The notes beneath the pieces are model-generated. The model worked only from the letters and a program-made list of their open reading frames with translations. It was not told the DNA's origin and did no database searches. Shown one piece after another: positions 1 to 7,628 of a stretch of 33,572 nt of DNA. Both the position numbers and the translations under genes were made by a program. The DNA is from Parachlamydiaceae bacterium (lineage in GTDB: Bacteria > Chlamydiota > Chlamydiia > Chlamydiales > Parachlamydiaceae), in the NCBI GenBank assembly GCA_013816265.1, contig JACDES010000021.1, forward strand, positions 1 to 33,572. The letters run 5' to 3'. Within the stretch, counting starts at the first letter, position 1. Each line of letters begins with the position of its first letter.

Positions 1-237
1 GGTCCAACAGGACCGACTGGTCCAACAGGACCGACTGGTCCAACAGGACCGACTGGTCCAACAGGACCGACTGGTCCAACAGGACCGACTGGTCCAACGG
101 GTAGAACGGGACCGACAGGTCCAACTGGCCCAACGGGACCTACTGGCCCAACTGGCCCAACTGGCCCAACTGGCCCAACTGGTCCGACTGGTAGAACGGG
201 TCCTACCGGTCCGACTGGGCCAACAGGTCCAAGAGGT
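1..237 (+). repeat. Tandem repeat encoding Gly-X-Y, 18-bp and 9-bp units
   Basis: Bases 1-90 are five identical copies of an 18-bp unit (ggtccaacaggaccgact). They are followed by degenerate 9-bp units (ggcccaact type) to about 237. Identical long copies at the 5' end suggest recent expansion or contraction by slippage. All units are multiples of three, so changes in copy number keep the frame. Confidence 0.95.
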
Positions 238-684
238 AGATCAGAGTTTGCTTCTATTACTCAGTCAACACAAAATGGGAAAAATATAGCTGTAGCTTCT
301 GGAGCTAATCTACTTGCTGATAATGTAGTCTTAGCACCCCCAGCAACTTATGTTGTAAATTTGGATACTTTTACTTATGTTCAAACGACTGGTGTGATTA
401 CTTTTCATTCGACAGGTTCTTTTTTGGTTACTTATGGATTTTCTGCAACTAATGCCAATAATGGCGTTGCATTATTTTTAAATGGAACATTAATACCAGG
501 TACTATTTCTCATAATGGAGGAAGTACTAATAATTTAGCTAACGAATCAATCATAATAAATGCAACCTCAGGTGATACTTTAGAGTTAAAGAATAACACG
601 GCTGGTGCTTTCAACTTAGGTACAGGAAACCCATCAGGAGAACAAACTGCAGTAGCATTTCTTACTATTATTCAAATAAAATAA
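1..684 (+). CDS. Collagen-like Gly-X-Y repeat protein, 5' end outside the window
   Basis: Open from base 1 in the frame that stops at 684, so the start codon lies upstream. The first 78 or so codons are an uninterrupted Gly-X-Y tract, almost all Gly-Pro-Thr with occasional Gly-Arg-Thr and a final Gly-Pro-Arg-Gly-Arg. The remaining ~150 residues form a head rich in beta-prone segments with patterns such as [20 protein letters not shown] and GDTLELKNN, which is the pattern of the BclA/C1q-like trimeric jelly-roll heads of bacterial collagen-like surface proteins. Such proteins form triple-helical stalks with a trimeric head and act as surface adhesins or filaments. A TTG at 361 would start only the head domain; the unbroken frame shows that this is internal. 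Family call is firm for the collagen tract, moderate for the head. Surface location and adhesion role are inference; no signal peptide can be seen because the N-terminus is missing. Confidence 0.85.
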   Translation, partial: GPTGPTGPTGPTGPTGPTGPTGPTGPTGPTGPTGRTGPTGPTGPTGPTGPTGPTGPTGPTGPTGRTGPTGPTGPTGPRGRSEFASITQSTQNGKNIAVASGANLLADNVVLAPPATYVVNLDTFTYVQTTGVITFHSTGSFLVTYGFSATNANNGVALFLNGTLIPGTISHNGGSTNNLANESIIINATSGDTLELKNNTAGAFNLGTGNPSGEQTAVAFLTIIQIK

Positions 685-824
685 TATTTTAATTGTTTTT
701 GTTAAAAACACTTAACTGATTGCAAAAACATTTATTCAACATCAGAACACAACCCTATCTTATATTAATAAATCAACTTAAACTCTTATTGAAATAAAAA
801 AAATTAATTAGCATGATGAATGAG

Positions 825-846
825 ACAAGAAAAATTATTTTCTTGT
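825..846. promoter_or_regulatory. 9-bp perfect inverted repeat upstream of the 46-residue repeat gene
   Basis: ACAAGAAAA and TTTTCTTGT are separated by ATTA, ending 18 bases before the ATG at 865. It could be an operator or a short mRNA hairpin in the leader. It is too far from the stop at 684, and too AT-rich, to be a convincing terminator for the collagen gene. The rest of 685-864 shows nothing recognisable. Confidence 0.3.
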
Positions 847-864
847 TAACCTATTGGAAATTAA

Positions 865-2529
865 ATGAATACAGTTATTGGTCAAGTACAACGAACTACC
901 ACCATCCCAGGAGGAAGTGGTAAACAGAAATCGACCCAAACAAACAATTTTGAAGAAAGGACTCTGATCCAAAAAATTGGGATTGTGTTTGCATCAATTA
1001 TCTGTATCGTACCAATTCTGATTTACAACGCACCTAGAATCATACAAAAGACATTTCAACACATTGTAATCCCCGTTACAAAATTTCTCTATACTAATGC
1101 GATAATACCCCTTGTCAATTTAATCATTCGTATTGCACGCGGGATTTTTATTGAGCTACCAAAATTAGCGAATAAATATATTCTTCAACCATTGTGGAAT
1201 CGATTCAAAAAAATTGCTAATTGGACCTATTATCATATCATCCATCCAACTCTCAAACAGATTTATAAATTAGCAAAAGCCATCTTCATTACTTTGCCAA
1301 AGAAAATTTTTGAACATATCATTTATCCAATGTGGCTAAAATTCAAGCGATTTGCAAATTGGACGTATGAGCATATTCTAAAACCTATCGGCAGAGCTAT
1401 TAGAGAAATCGCAAAATTTGTATTTATTGAATTGCCCAAATTTATCTTTAAAAATGTTGTTCGACCATTGTGGATGGATTTTAAACGTGTTGTCATATGG
1501 ACATACGAAAACATTTTCACTCCTATTGCGCGATTGATCGAAAAGATTATCACCTCTAAATTTTTCTATAGACGTATTCTTCTTCCTCTTTGGAATAACC
1601 TCAAAATCGTTTCTGATTGGACATATCAAAATATTTTGAAGCCATTTGCAAGACATGTCTGGAATGCCGCCAAATTTATATTTGTGACGACACCAAAATT
1701 CCTATATAAAAATGTTGTCGTTCCAACATGGAAAGGATTAAAAATTGTTTCCAACTGGACATATAAGCACATCCTTACACCAATAGGAAAAGCTATTTGG
1801 AATATTGCCAAATTTACATTTGTGACAGCGCCAAAATTCATCTTCAAAAATATCATTCGTCCCACATGGAATGCTCTAAAAAGTATTTCCAATTGGACCT
1901 ATAAGTATATCCTTACACCGATTGGAAAGACTATTTGGAATATCGCCAAGTTTGTTTTTGTGACGATTCCAAAATTTGTATTCCAAAATATTGTGAAACC
2001 ATTATGGAAAGGATTGAAAACTGTTGCGAATTGGACTTATCAATATCTTCTTACACCTTTTGGAAGAGTTGTTCGGGCTGTCGCAAAATTCGTGTTCGTA
2101 GAAATCCCTCGATTTATCCATACATATTTGATTAGCCCTATTTGGAATATGACAAAAATTGTATCTAATTGGACTTACACAAATATCCTAAAGCCTTCCG
2201 GAAAAATTATTTTCCAGGTTTTTAAGGCGATTCTCATTACATTTCCCGCGATGATTTATAATCAAATTATCATTCCTGCATGGAATGGATTAAAACTTGT
2301 GTCGAACTGGACGTATGCAAATATACTGACCCCAATTGGGCAGCTTCTCAAAAAAATCAATGGAATTGTCATTCATGTTTTTGTTTTATCTGCAACAGCA
2401 TTTAGAGATAATATTTTGGTGCCGATTAAAGACATAAATAATCGGATGATCAGTTGGACAGCAAATGTGTTTAGCCAATTAAATCAATCTATCTCTGAGC
2501 GTTTTACCTCGAATAGGGTTATGGCGTAA
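865..2529 (+). CDS. Membrane-anchored protein of ten 46-residue amphipathic repeats, function unknown
   Basis: The 554-residue protein opens with a polar stretch containing PGGSG, then one strong hydrophobic segment at about residues 37-57 (IGIVFASIICIVPILIY). The rest is a repeat array with a conserved core, (S/A)NWTYxxILxPxGKxIxxxAKFxFVxxPKFxxxNIxxPxWxxLK. The NWTY core codons start at 1219, 1357, 1495, 1615, 1753, 1891, 2029, 2167 and 2305: every step is 138 bases (46 residues) except one of 120. A tenth, worn copy (SWTANV) ends the array. Each unit looks like two amphipathic, basic and aromatic-rich helices, suited to lying on or in a membrane. I do not recognise a family. The chlamydia-like context makes a membrane-associated or secreted host-interaction protein possible, but that is inference. 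Confidence 0.85.
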   Translation: MNTVIGQVQRTTTIPGGSGKQKSTQTNNFEERTLIQKIGIVFASIICIVPILIYNAPRIIQKTFQHIVIPVTKFLYTNAIIPLVNLIIRIARGIFIELPKLANKYILQPLWNRFKKIANWTYYHIIHPTLKQIYKLAKAIFITLPKKIFEHIIYPMWLKFKRFANWTYEHILKPIGRAIREIAKFVFIELPKFIFKNVVRPLWMDFKRVVIWTYENIFTPIARLIEKIITSKFFYRRILLPLWNNLKIVSDWTYQNILKPFARHVWNAAKFIFVTTPKFLYKNVVVPTWKGLKIVSNWTYKHILTPIGKAIWNIAKFTFVTAPKFIFKNIIRPTWNALKSISNWTYKYILTPIGKTIWNIAKFVFVTIPKFVFQNIVKPLWKGLKTVANWTYQYLLTPFGRVVRAVAKFVFVEIPRFIHTYLISPIWNMTKIVSNWTYTNILKPSGKIIFQVFKAILITFPAMIYNQIIIPAWNGLKLVSNWTYANILTPIGQLLKKINGIVIHVFVLSATAFRDNILVPIKDINNRMISWTANVFSQLNQSISERFTSNRVMA

Positions 2530-2593
2530 TAACCCAGGTTCAATAGGACGGAAGGGAGTATGGGGTTAAAGTAGATTATTACCCCAGATGAGG

Positions 2594-2692
2594 GCTACGA
2601 CATGATAGCCCAGGGTAAGCGATTGTTTTACGCCGGATGGGGTTGAGGAACGATCGCCCAGGATAAGCTATCGTTTTACCCCCGGATGGGGG
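2594..2692. repeat. GC-rich interspersed palindrome units left of the IS
   Basis: Two imperfect tandem units of about 50 bp carry the signature catgatagcccagggtaag ... ttttacgccggatgggg and atcgcccaggataag ... ttttacccccggatgggg. The same words occur in reverse orientation at 4439-4545. The related word tagcccagg appears at 29221-29432 and 33451-33505. This type of intergenic repeat is common in PVC-group and Bacteroidetes genomes. The IS starts immediately to the right. Bases 2530-2593 hold no gene. Confidence 0.65.
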
Positions 2693-2717
2693 CATAGGCA
2701 TAAACTTAAGGTAATCT
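2693..2717. repeat. Left terminal inverted repeat of the IS
   Basis: 25 bases perfectly complementary to 4414-4438, starting CATAGGCATAAACTTAAGGT. Confidence 0.85.
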
Positions 2718-2774
2718 TACTCAAACATACATGTAAGCTGCAAAATATTATCAAATCGATATCTATATATGCGT

Positions 2775-4241
2775 TTAAGCTGCTTTTAATTTGTTCATTT
2801 CTTCTATAAAGGTATCTTCAATATCTCGAAGAGTTGTTTTTTTCTTTCTTTTTTGTTTATACAGCAAATCTAAATCCCTCTCTAGTTCTTGTATCAGAAT
2901 AGAGAAATCTCTTTTCGCTATTAGCTCTGTAAAGTTCACAACTTGCTTTAACCATCGAGTAAATTTAATTAAACTAACTTCTCGGTCACTTTCAGCGATT
3001 GCTTGTGCATATGCAAATAACAACCCCAATATCCATGTTGTCGTTAGCTTGATATAAATAAGCCCCAAAATTCTATATTTATTTTCACCACTGATTTTGT
3101 CTACAGCTAAATTTGATTTCATATTTTTAAAAAACAGCTCAATTTGCCATCGAATTTTGTATAGTTTTAATATTACTCCTAGCGATACCTGCTCTCTTGG
3201 CACATTTGTTATCATCAGTGTATATCCATTCCATTCATTTAAAGATTCAGAAGGTTCGGCTCTCGCACCATTGGAAATCTTATATTGCTGCCTTCTTTTC
3301 TCAATAACCTCTGGAGGGACTTTCACAGCAATAAGCCTTAAGGGCAATCTGCTGGTTTTCCCAATATAAATATCGATATCTACACCTTTTTTCTTAATGT
3401 CTAGTTTCTCAAGATGTTCAATGAGATTTACAGGTTGCTCGTCGTCTTCTTTCAAATATACATGAGGAGCTTTAGATAAACGGGAAATAAAAAAAGCATT
3501 TTTAGCAACTATCTGAGAGAAGTGTCCTAAATTAAAATATCCTAAGTCTCGAATGATTAAATCCCCTTTACTTATATATTTAAGAACATCACCCAACAAA
3601 GATGAATCGGGGACTTTACCTGCTACAAATTTCACTCTAATTACAAGATTGTTGAGTTGGTCTACAATAAAATCCCACTTGACTGCTGCAGGACTTGCAG
3701 ATCCACCACAACCCCTAAAAATTCTAGACAAGGTTTCAGGAAGAGAAATAACAGTGCTATCTTGTAAAAGAATTCGAGAAAAAAAAGAAATTTTGAATTT
3801 TTGCTTTTTTTTTAGTTTCGAAAGAACTTTTTCCACTTCATACTTCATTACAAATTGCATAACTTCTTTAATAAATTGAACTGTTTCAAGACGATTAATT
3901 TTATTTTGTAATGCCGGAATAGAAATATTAACATCAAACCACTTACGTAGAAATGAAACCATTATTCCTAAACTAGCTACGGGTACATCGCTAGAACAAT
4001 CACTACAACCAATCATTAATACACTTAAAATAGCCAGTGGATCTAATTCTCTCTTTCGCTGTAATAAATTAGTTTTTATTGCGATTTTATTAAGCTTATC
4101 TTTAGGAAAGACCGCTCTAAGAAGATTTTTAATTTTAATTGCTACCCGACTTTCAAATTTGATTTGGACAGCTTGAGTTTTTTGTTCGATTCTTTTTAGT
4201 TTACGACGAACTTGACGAGATTGATTAGGACTTGTTACCAT
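2775..4241 (-). CDS. IS4-family transposase (IS231-like), intact
   Basis: The 488-residue DDE transposase catalyses cut-and-paste movement of the surrounding element. Visible catalytic landmarks are D161 in LLQDSTVISLP, D232 in IIRDLGYFN, and the YREK signature Y361-x2-R364-x3-E368-x6-K375 in YKIRWQIELFFKNMK, with the spacing that defines IS4-family enzymes. The N-terminal ~60 residues are basic and helical, as expected for the terminal-repeat-binding part. The frame is unbroken over a normal family length, so the copy may be active. The stop lies about 80 bases inside the left end, and the ATG at 4241 is about 175 bases inside the right end. The upstream gap holds no second gene. Family identification is firm; activity is inference. 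Confidence 0.95.
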   Translation of the reverse strand: MVTSPNQSRQVRRKLKRIEQKTQAVQIKFESRVAIKIKNLLRAVFPKDKLNKIAIKTNLLQRKRELDPLAILSVLMIGCSDCSSDVPVASLGIMVSFLRKWFDVNISIPALQNKINRLETVQFIKEVMQFVMKYEVEKVLSKLKKKQKFKISFFSRILLQDSTVISLPETLSRIFRGCGGSASPAAVKWDFIVDQLNNLVIRVKFVAGKVPDSSLLGDVLKYISKGDLIIRDLGYFNLGHFSQIVAKNAFFISRLSKAPHVYLKEDDEQPVNLIEHLEKLDIKKKGVDIDIYIGKTSRLPLRLIAVKVPPEVIEKRRQQYKISNGARAEPSESLNEWNGYTLMITNVPREQVSLGVILKLYKIRWQIELFFKNMKSNLAVDKISGENKYRILGLIYIKLTTTWILGLLFAYAQAIAESDREVSLIKFTRWLKQVVNFTELIAKRDFSILIQELERDLDLLYKQKRKKKTTLRDIEDTFIEEMNKLKAA

Positions 4242-4413
4242 GATGCTTTCTCCTGTGTGGTGGGTACATTTCTTAAAAACAACCTTGCAACGGTGTTTTT
4301 TTTAAGCATTTGTATATAAACTACATGGGAGATTTTTTTAAAGAAATAATTCTTATAATATATTGTGAATATGAAAATAACCACGAAAAGTTATTAGAAA
4401 TACTGTATGAGCT

Positions 4414-4438
4414 AGATTACCTTAAGTTTATGCCTATG
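4414..4438. repeat. Right terminal inverted repeat of the IS
   Basis: Perfect reverse complement of 2693-2717, ending at the G of CCTATG. Confidence 0.85.
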
Positions 4439-4545
4439 CCCTTTCTGGGGTGCAATACCTTAATTATTTTACCCAGGGTTGCGCTTCACTTACCCTGGGC
4501 TATCATGCCAGAACCCCCATCCGGGGGTAAACGAGAGCAACTAAT
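4439..4545. repeat. GC-rich interspersed palindrome right of the IS
   Basis: It contains a hairpin of CCCAGGG and CCCTGGG arms (4472-4499) and then gggctatcatgcc...cccccatccgggggtaaa, the reverse complement of the words at 2594-2692. The hairpin could stop transcription leaving the IS. Bases 4242-4690 contain no convincing gene, only the IS end and repeats. Confidence 0.65.
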
Positions 4546-4587
4546 AAACCTTAATGATTTTTTTATATGGTTTACACTTTTTTCTTA

Positions 4588-4623
4588 GTCGCAAGCGACA
4601 CGCACTCCAAAGGGATTCGCCTT
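4588..4623. repeat. Copy of the gcactccaaag intergenic repeat family
   Basis: gtcgcaagcgac followed by acgcactccaaagggattcgcc. The same gcactccaaag core recurs at 25386-25501, 25645-25670 and 29105-29162, always between genes and usually next to a small palindrome of the type ggtcgc(a/t)(a/t)gcgacc. Confidence 0.6.
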
Positions 4624-4690
4624 CATTTATTGAATCTTTTTCCCATATTTACATCATTGAGCAAACGCCCCAAGATTACTCTTAAAAGCA

Positions 4691-5608
4691 TCACTTAGAA
4701 GTTTCAGATTCAATAAAAATATGAATTAAACGACTGAACTCCAAATGATCTTGTGAGGTAAAACCATGTCCAGAATTAGGGAAAAAAGCCGCCCAAGCAT
4801 ATGGAATACGATTCGCTATCGCACGTGTATTTTCAGGCGGATCTATTACATCCATCATTCCACCTGCCACTAGCGTAGGTACTTTTATACTCGGCAATTT
4901 CTCATAAAGATGCTCATCCTGACCTCTTAATTTTAACGCTGATGATTGCCTTTCAATTGTTTGCTTGCTAACCTCAAGATCATTAGGTAAATAACCATTT
5001 GCAACTGCTTTTTTAAATCGCTTAGTGTATTCATCTGAGGCACGACGTCCTTCAGATGAATCAGGAAACATAAGTGAAAGAAGCTCTTCTTTAGAGGTCT
5101 CTGTAGAAGTCAATTTTTCATAAACACTTTGATTGAATGCATGATTTTTTCCCCCTGGATTTGGTGAGCATAAAATTAATGTGTTAAGCATTTCAGGGTG
5201 ATCCAAAGCTAATTGCAACGCAATGGAAGTGCCCATCGACCATCCCAAGAGATTAACTTTTTGATAACCTAAACCTGGAATAAATTCGGCTGTATCATTC
5301 GACATTTGTTGGATAGTTGTATTGTTTTCTTTTGTGTCTGAAGAAATCCCCATCCCACGATTATCAAAGGCGATTACTTTGTAATGTTTCGCCAATTCTC
5401 TGATAAATGCAGGATCCCACATCGCCATAGTACCTTTAAAACCCATTATTAAAACAAGCGGCTCTCCATGTCCATGTGTATAATAGGCTATCTCAATGTC
5501 CTTAACCTTTTGTTTTTTTACTTCAGCACGCTTTTTTTTATGACAACTCGAAAGTCCCAACAATAAAACAATTCCAAGCACCAAAGCAAAAGATGAAATT
5601 TTGAACAT
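4691..5608 (-). CDS. Alpha/beta hydrolase, probable lipoprotein
   Basis: Alpha/beta-hydrolase fold enzyme of 305 residues from the chosen start. The nucleophile elbow is GWSMG with Ser124, a likely acid is the Asp in GGMMDVIDPP, and the histidine is in NSGHGF. The HGxGxPLVLIMGF and DNRGMGISS strands are typical of the family. The N-terminus is MFKISSFALVLGIVLLLGLSSC, a lipoprotein signal with lipobox LSSC and acceptor Cys22, so the enzyme is probably anchored by lipid in the envelope. A longer frame starts at 5638, but ATG 5608 is preferred because it follows an aggcaggt ribosome-binding site about 8 bases upstream and leaves a clean signal peptide. The substrate is unknown; esterase, haloperoxidase-like and lactonase activities all occur in this fold. 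It is transcribed divergently from argR. Confidence 0.85.
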   Translation of the reverse strand: MFKISSFALVLGIVLLLGLSSCHKKKRAEVKKQKVKDIEIAYYTHGHGEPLVLIMGFKGTMAMWDPAFIRELAKHYKVIAFDNRGMGISSDTKENNTTIQQMSNDTAEFIPGLGYQKVNLLGWSMGTSIALQLALDHPEMLNTLILCSPNPGGKNHAFNQSVYEKLTSTETSKEELLSLMFPDSSEGRRASDEYTKRFKKAVANGYLPNDLEVSKQTIERQSSALKLRGQDEHLYEKLPSIKVPTLVAGGMMDVIDPPENTRAIANRIPYAWAAFFPNSGHGFTSQDHLEFSRLIHIFIESETSK

Positions 5609-5715
5609 ATATGACCTGCCTGAAAGTTTAAAAAACACATATTTATAACTCCTCTACATATCCTGCTTAGAATTTTTAGTCAATTATACTGCTGTAATCA
5701 AAACTGAGATTAAAT

Positions 5716-5744
5716 TTGACATTAATTACTTAATGATTTAATAT
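5716..5744 (+). promoter_or_regulatory. Sigma70-like promoter of the argR transporter operon
   Basis: A -35 of TTGACA (5716-5721) and a -10 of TAATAT (5739-5744) are separated by exactly 17 bases. Transcription would start near 5751. The -10 lies inside the first ARG-box-like site, the arrangement expected for repression. Confidence 0.6.
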
Positions 5745-5749
5745 TCATT
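5732..5749. promoter_or_regulatory. ARG-box-like ArgR operator 1
   Basis: aatgatttaatattcatt matches 16 of 18 positions of the E. coli ARG-box consensus TNTGAATWWWWATTCANW. It overlaps the -10 of the putative promoter. Confidence 0.55.
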
Positions 5750-5753
5750 GCCT

Positions 5754-5771
5754 GATGAATAATTATTCTAA
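5754..5771. promoter_or_regulatory. ARG-box-like ArgR operator 2
   Basis: gatgaataattattctaa matches 16 of 18 ARG-box positions. Its centre is 22 bp from operator 1, close to the 21-bp spacing of tandem ARG boxes in E. coli, so one ArgR hexamer could span both. Confidence 0.55.
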
Positions 5772-5784
5772 TATAGGTAGTGAT

Positions 5785-6252
5785 ATGAACAAAACCCAAT
5801 TAACAGCAGTTAGACAAAAAGCAATTGAAGACCTTGTCAAAAAGATAGCAATTTCAGATCAAATGGAACTTGTAAAACTTCTTAAGGAACAATATGAAAT
5901 TGATGCTAATCAAGCGGTTGTTTCAAGGGACCTTCGAAAACTTGGCATTATAAAAAAAATGATCAATGGAGTCCTCACATATGAAATGCCTGATATTGAT
6001 GTATCAGCAGAAATTTTAAGATTAGCACTCATTGATATCAATCATAACGAATCCATGATTGTCATTAAAACGCATCCTGGCTTGGCAGATTTTGTTGGTG
6101 ACTGTGTTGATAAGTATGATGATTTAAATGTCTTGGGATGTTTGGCTGGCGAAAATGTTGTTTTCATCACTCCCAAAACGATTAAAAATATTCACAAGAC
6201 TTATGAAATAATATGTGAAAAATTTCATTTTAAGAAAAAAAAGGGATCATAG
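5785..6252 (+). CDS. argR: Arginine repressor ArgR
   Basis: Hexameric arginine-dependent transcriptional repressor. The N-terminal winged helix has the recognition segment DANQAVVSRDLRKLGIIK, matching the family's xQATVSRDIxELGLxK. The C-terminal oligomerisation and arginine-binding domain has IKTHPGLADFVGDCVD and LGCLAGENVVFI, in place of the usual (T)xPGxAxxxaxxiD and GTIAGDDTVLVI. The length of 155 residues is normal. An in-frame ATG at 5755 exists, but it lies within ARG-box-like operator 2 and has no ribosome-binding site, whereas ATG 5785 follows taggtag about 7 bases upstream; hence this start. The gene is followed after 3 bases by the ABC transporter genes, forming one operon. In Chlamydia, ArgR is known to control a glnPQ-type transporter, so arginine-responsive self-regulation of this operon is likely. 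Confidence 0.93.
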   Translation: MNKTQLTAVRQKAIEDLVKKIAISDQMELVKLLKEQYEIDANQAVVSRDLRKLGIIKKMINGVLTYEMPDIDVSAEILRLALIDINHNESMIVIKTHPGLADFVGDCVDKYDDLNVLGCLAGENVVFITPKTIKNIHKTYEIICEKFHFKKKKGS

Positions 6253-6255
6253 AAA

Positions 6256-6978
6256 ATGTTTAAAAAATTATTAATATTAATCACTTGTTTTTATATTTTT
6301 GCAATTAAGGCCTCAGACAATACTGTTATAGTAGGTACAAACGCTGAATTTCCACCCTTTAGCTACATAGAAAATAAAGAATTAGTTGGTTTTGATATTG
6401 ATGTCGCAAAAGAGGTCGCAACACGACTTGGAAAAAAAATTCAATTCAAAGATATGCCTTTTGATGCACTCATACCTGAAATAATATTAGCTCGCGTAGA
6501 CTTTGTTGCAGCCGGCATGAGTTATACTGCCGAACGTGCCAAGCGTGTGATGTTCACAAAACCCTATATAACCAAAGATCCGTTAGTCATTTTCTCAACT
6601 TCTAAACAAAAGTTCAACCTGGATGATCTCAACACTAAAACTGTGATCGTCATAGAGGGTTTCACTGCGGATTTTTTCATGTCATCAAAAGCCGGTGTCA
6701 ATTTGATACGCCTCCCTACGCAAGCTGATGGTTTCATGGCAATAAAAAGTGGAAGGGCTGATGCTTTTGTAACATCTAAAAGCACTGTAGATGCATTTTT
6801 TGAACTACAAGATGCTTCACATTTCCAAATAACCATTCTAGATGGAACCGGTGAAACATGTGCTTTGGTTGTTCCAAAAAATAAATCAAACTTGTTTGTG
6901 GAAATTCAAAAAGCATTAGATGACATGGAAAACGATGGGATGATGGCTAAGTTGAAGGCCAAATGGAAGCTTCTATGA
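6256..6978 (+). CDS. Periplasmic amino-acid (probably arginine) binding protein of ABC importer
   Basis: Family 3 extracellular solute-binding protein of 240 residues. A signal peptide is visible (MFKKLLILITCFYIFAIKAS), so the mature protein is periplasmic. Ligand-pocket landmarks include GTNAEFPPFSYIENKELVGFDIDVAKEVA at the start of lobe 1 and FDALIPEIILARVDFVAAGMSYTAERAKRVMFTKPY, the usual (F/W)dglIpaLxxgkvDxixagMtiTxeRxxxvxFsxPY. It delivers a polar amino acid to the membrane components encoded next. Linkage to argR points to arginine, as for chlamydial ArtJ, but glutamine or lysine are not excluded by sequence alone. The next gene overlaps its 3' end by 16 bases, indicating translational coupling. 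Confidence 0.9.
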   Translation: MFKKLLILITCFYIFAIKASDNTVIVGTNAEFPPFSYIENKELVGFDIDVAKEVATRLGKKIQFKDMPFDALIPEIILARVDFVAAGMSYTAERAKRVMFTKPYITKDPLVIFSTSKQKFNLDDLNTKTVIVIEGFTADFFMSSKAGVNLIRLPTQADGFMAIKSGRADAFVTSKSTVDAFFELQDASHFQITILDGTGETCALVVPKNKSNLFVEIQKALDDMENDGMMAKLKAKWKLL

Positions 6979-7628
6979 TAGATCTAGCACTTATTTGGGA
7001 TTCATTCCCGAGCCTTTTATATGGAACAGGTGTCAGTTTACAAATCACGTTTATCTCTGCATTCATTGGACTTACGTTAGGATCAATTTTAGGAATTGCT
7101 GAAACATCAAAATCACATTTCATTTCCTTTGTCATCGGCACATATGTCACGATATTCCGTGGAACGCCCATGTTGGTACAAATTTTATTTATTTACTATG
7201 TCCTTCCTCAGTTAGGTCTTACTTTAGCACCATTTTGGGCAGCAAGTATGGCAATCGGATTAAATAGCAGTGCTTATATTAGCCAAATTATTCGTGCCGG
7301 AATTAACGCAATACCCAAAGGACAAATTGAAGCAGCACATACACTAGGTTTTTCACCTACGAAGACAATGCGCTATATAATTTTCCCTCAAGCGTTTCGT
7401 GTGGCACTGCCAGTACTTGGCAACGAGCTGATAACACTCGTTAAAGATTCCAGCCTTGCTTCGATTATTGGTGTCATGGAATTAACAAAAGAAGCGTCTG
7501 TCATCCGAAGTAGAACCTACGATGCTTTTTCAATTCTTTTAGCAATATCTATTATTTATTTAATTCTAACTGCAACCCTTTCTTTCTGTATTAAAAAATA
7601 CGAAGCGAGTTTAAAAGTTTATGTTTAA
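6963..7628 (+). CDS. glnP: Amino-acid ABC transporter permease (GlnP/HisM type)
   Basis: Inner-membrane permease of 221 residues with about five hydrophobic segments. The cytoplasmic ATPase-contact EAA loop is EAAHTLGFSPTKTMRYIIFPQAFRVALP. The RGTPMLVQ motif and the NSSAYISQIIRAGI segment are characteristic of the polar amino-acid (HisMQ/GlnP) family. A start at 6975, overlapping the previous stop, is also possible; ATG 6963 is kept because gaagg stands about 5 bases upstream. One permease gene is present, so it would act as a homodimer. It overlaps the ATPase gene by 8 bases. Confidence 0.93.
   Translation: MEASMIDLALIWDSFPSLLYGTGVSLQITFISAFIGLTLGSILGIAETSKSHFISFVIGTYVTIFRGTPMLVQILFIYYVLPQLGLTLAPFWAASMAIGLNSSAYISQIIRAGINAIPKGQIEAAHTLGFSPTKTMRYIIFPQAFRVALPVLGNELITLVKDSSLASIIGVMELTKEASVIRSRTYDAFSILLAISIIYLILTATLSFCIKKYEASLKVYV

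Larger units (their letters stand above)
2693..4438 (-). mobile_element. IS4-family insertion sequence, IS231-like, apparently complete
   Basis: The 1746-bp element is bounded by 25-bp perfect terminal inverted repeats (2693-2717 and 4414-4438) beginning CATAGGCATAAACTTAAGGT. That resembles the CAT...CATCAACTTAAG ends of the IS231 group of IS4. It encodes one intact transposase on the minus strand. No matching target duplication is seen: 12 bases to the left are cccggatggggg and 12 to the right are ccctttctgggg, which share only the outer CCC...GGGG. The IS is embedded in interspersed GC-rich palindromes. Confidence 0.85.

Noticed and set aside
361-684. Separate 107-residue protein starting at TTG 361
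   Set aside because: The frame is open all the way to base 1 and continues the collagen-like protein.
4310-4588. 92-codon plus-strand open frame
   Set aside because: It runs across the IS end and the GC-rich repeat, has no ribosome-binding site and no recognisable protein pattern.
5755-5784. Upstream in-frame ATG as argR start
   Set aside because: No ribosome-binding site, inside an ARG-box-like operator, and only a few bases after the predicted transcription start; 5785 fits better.
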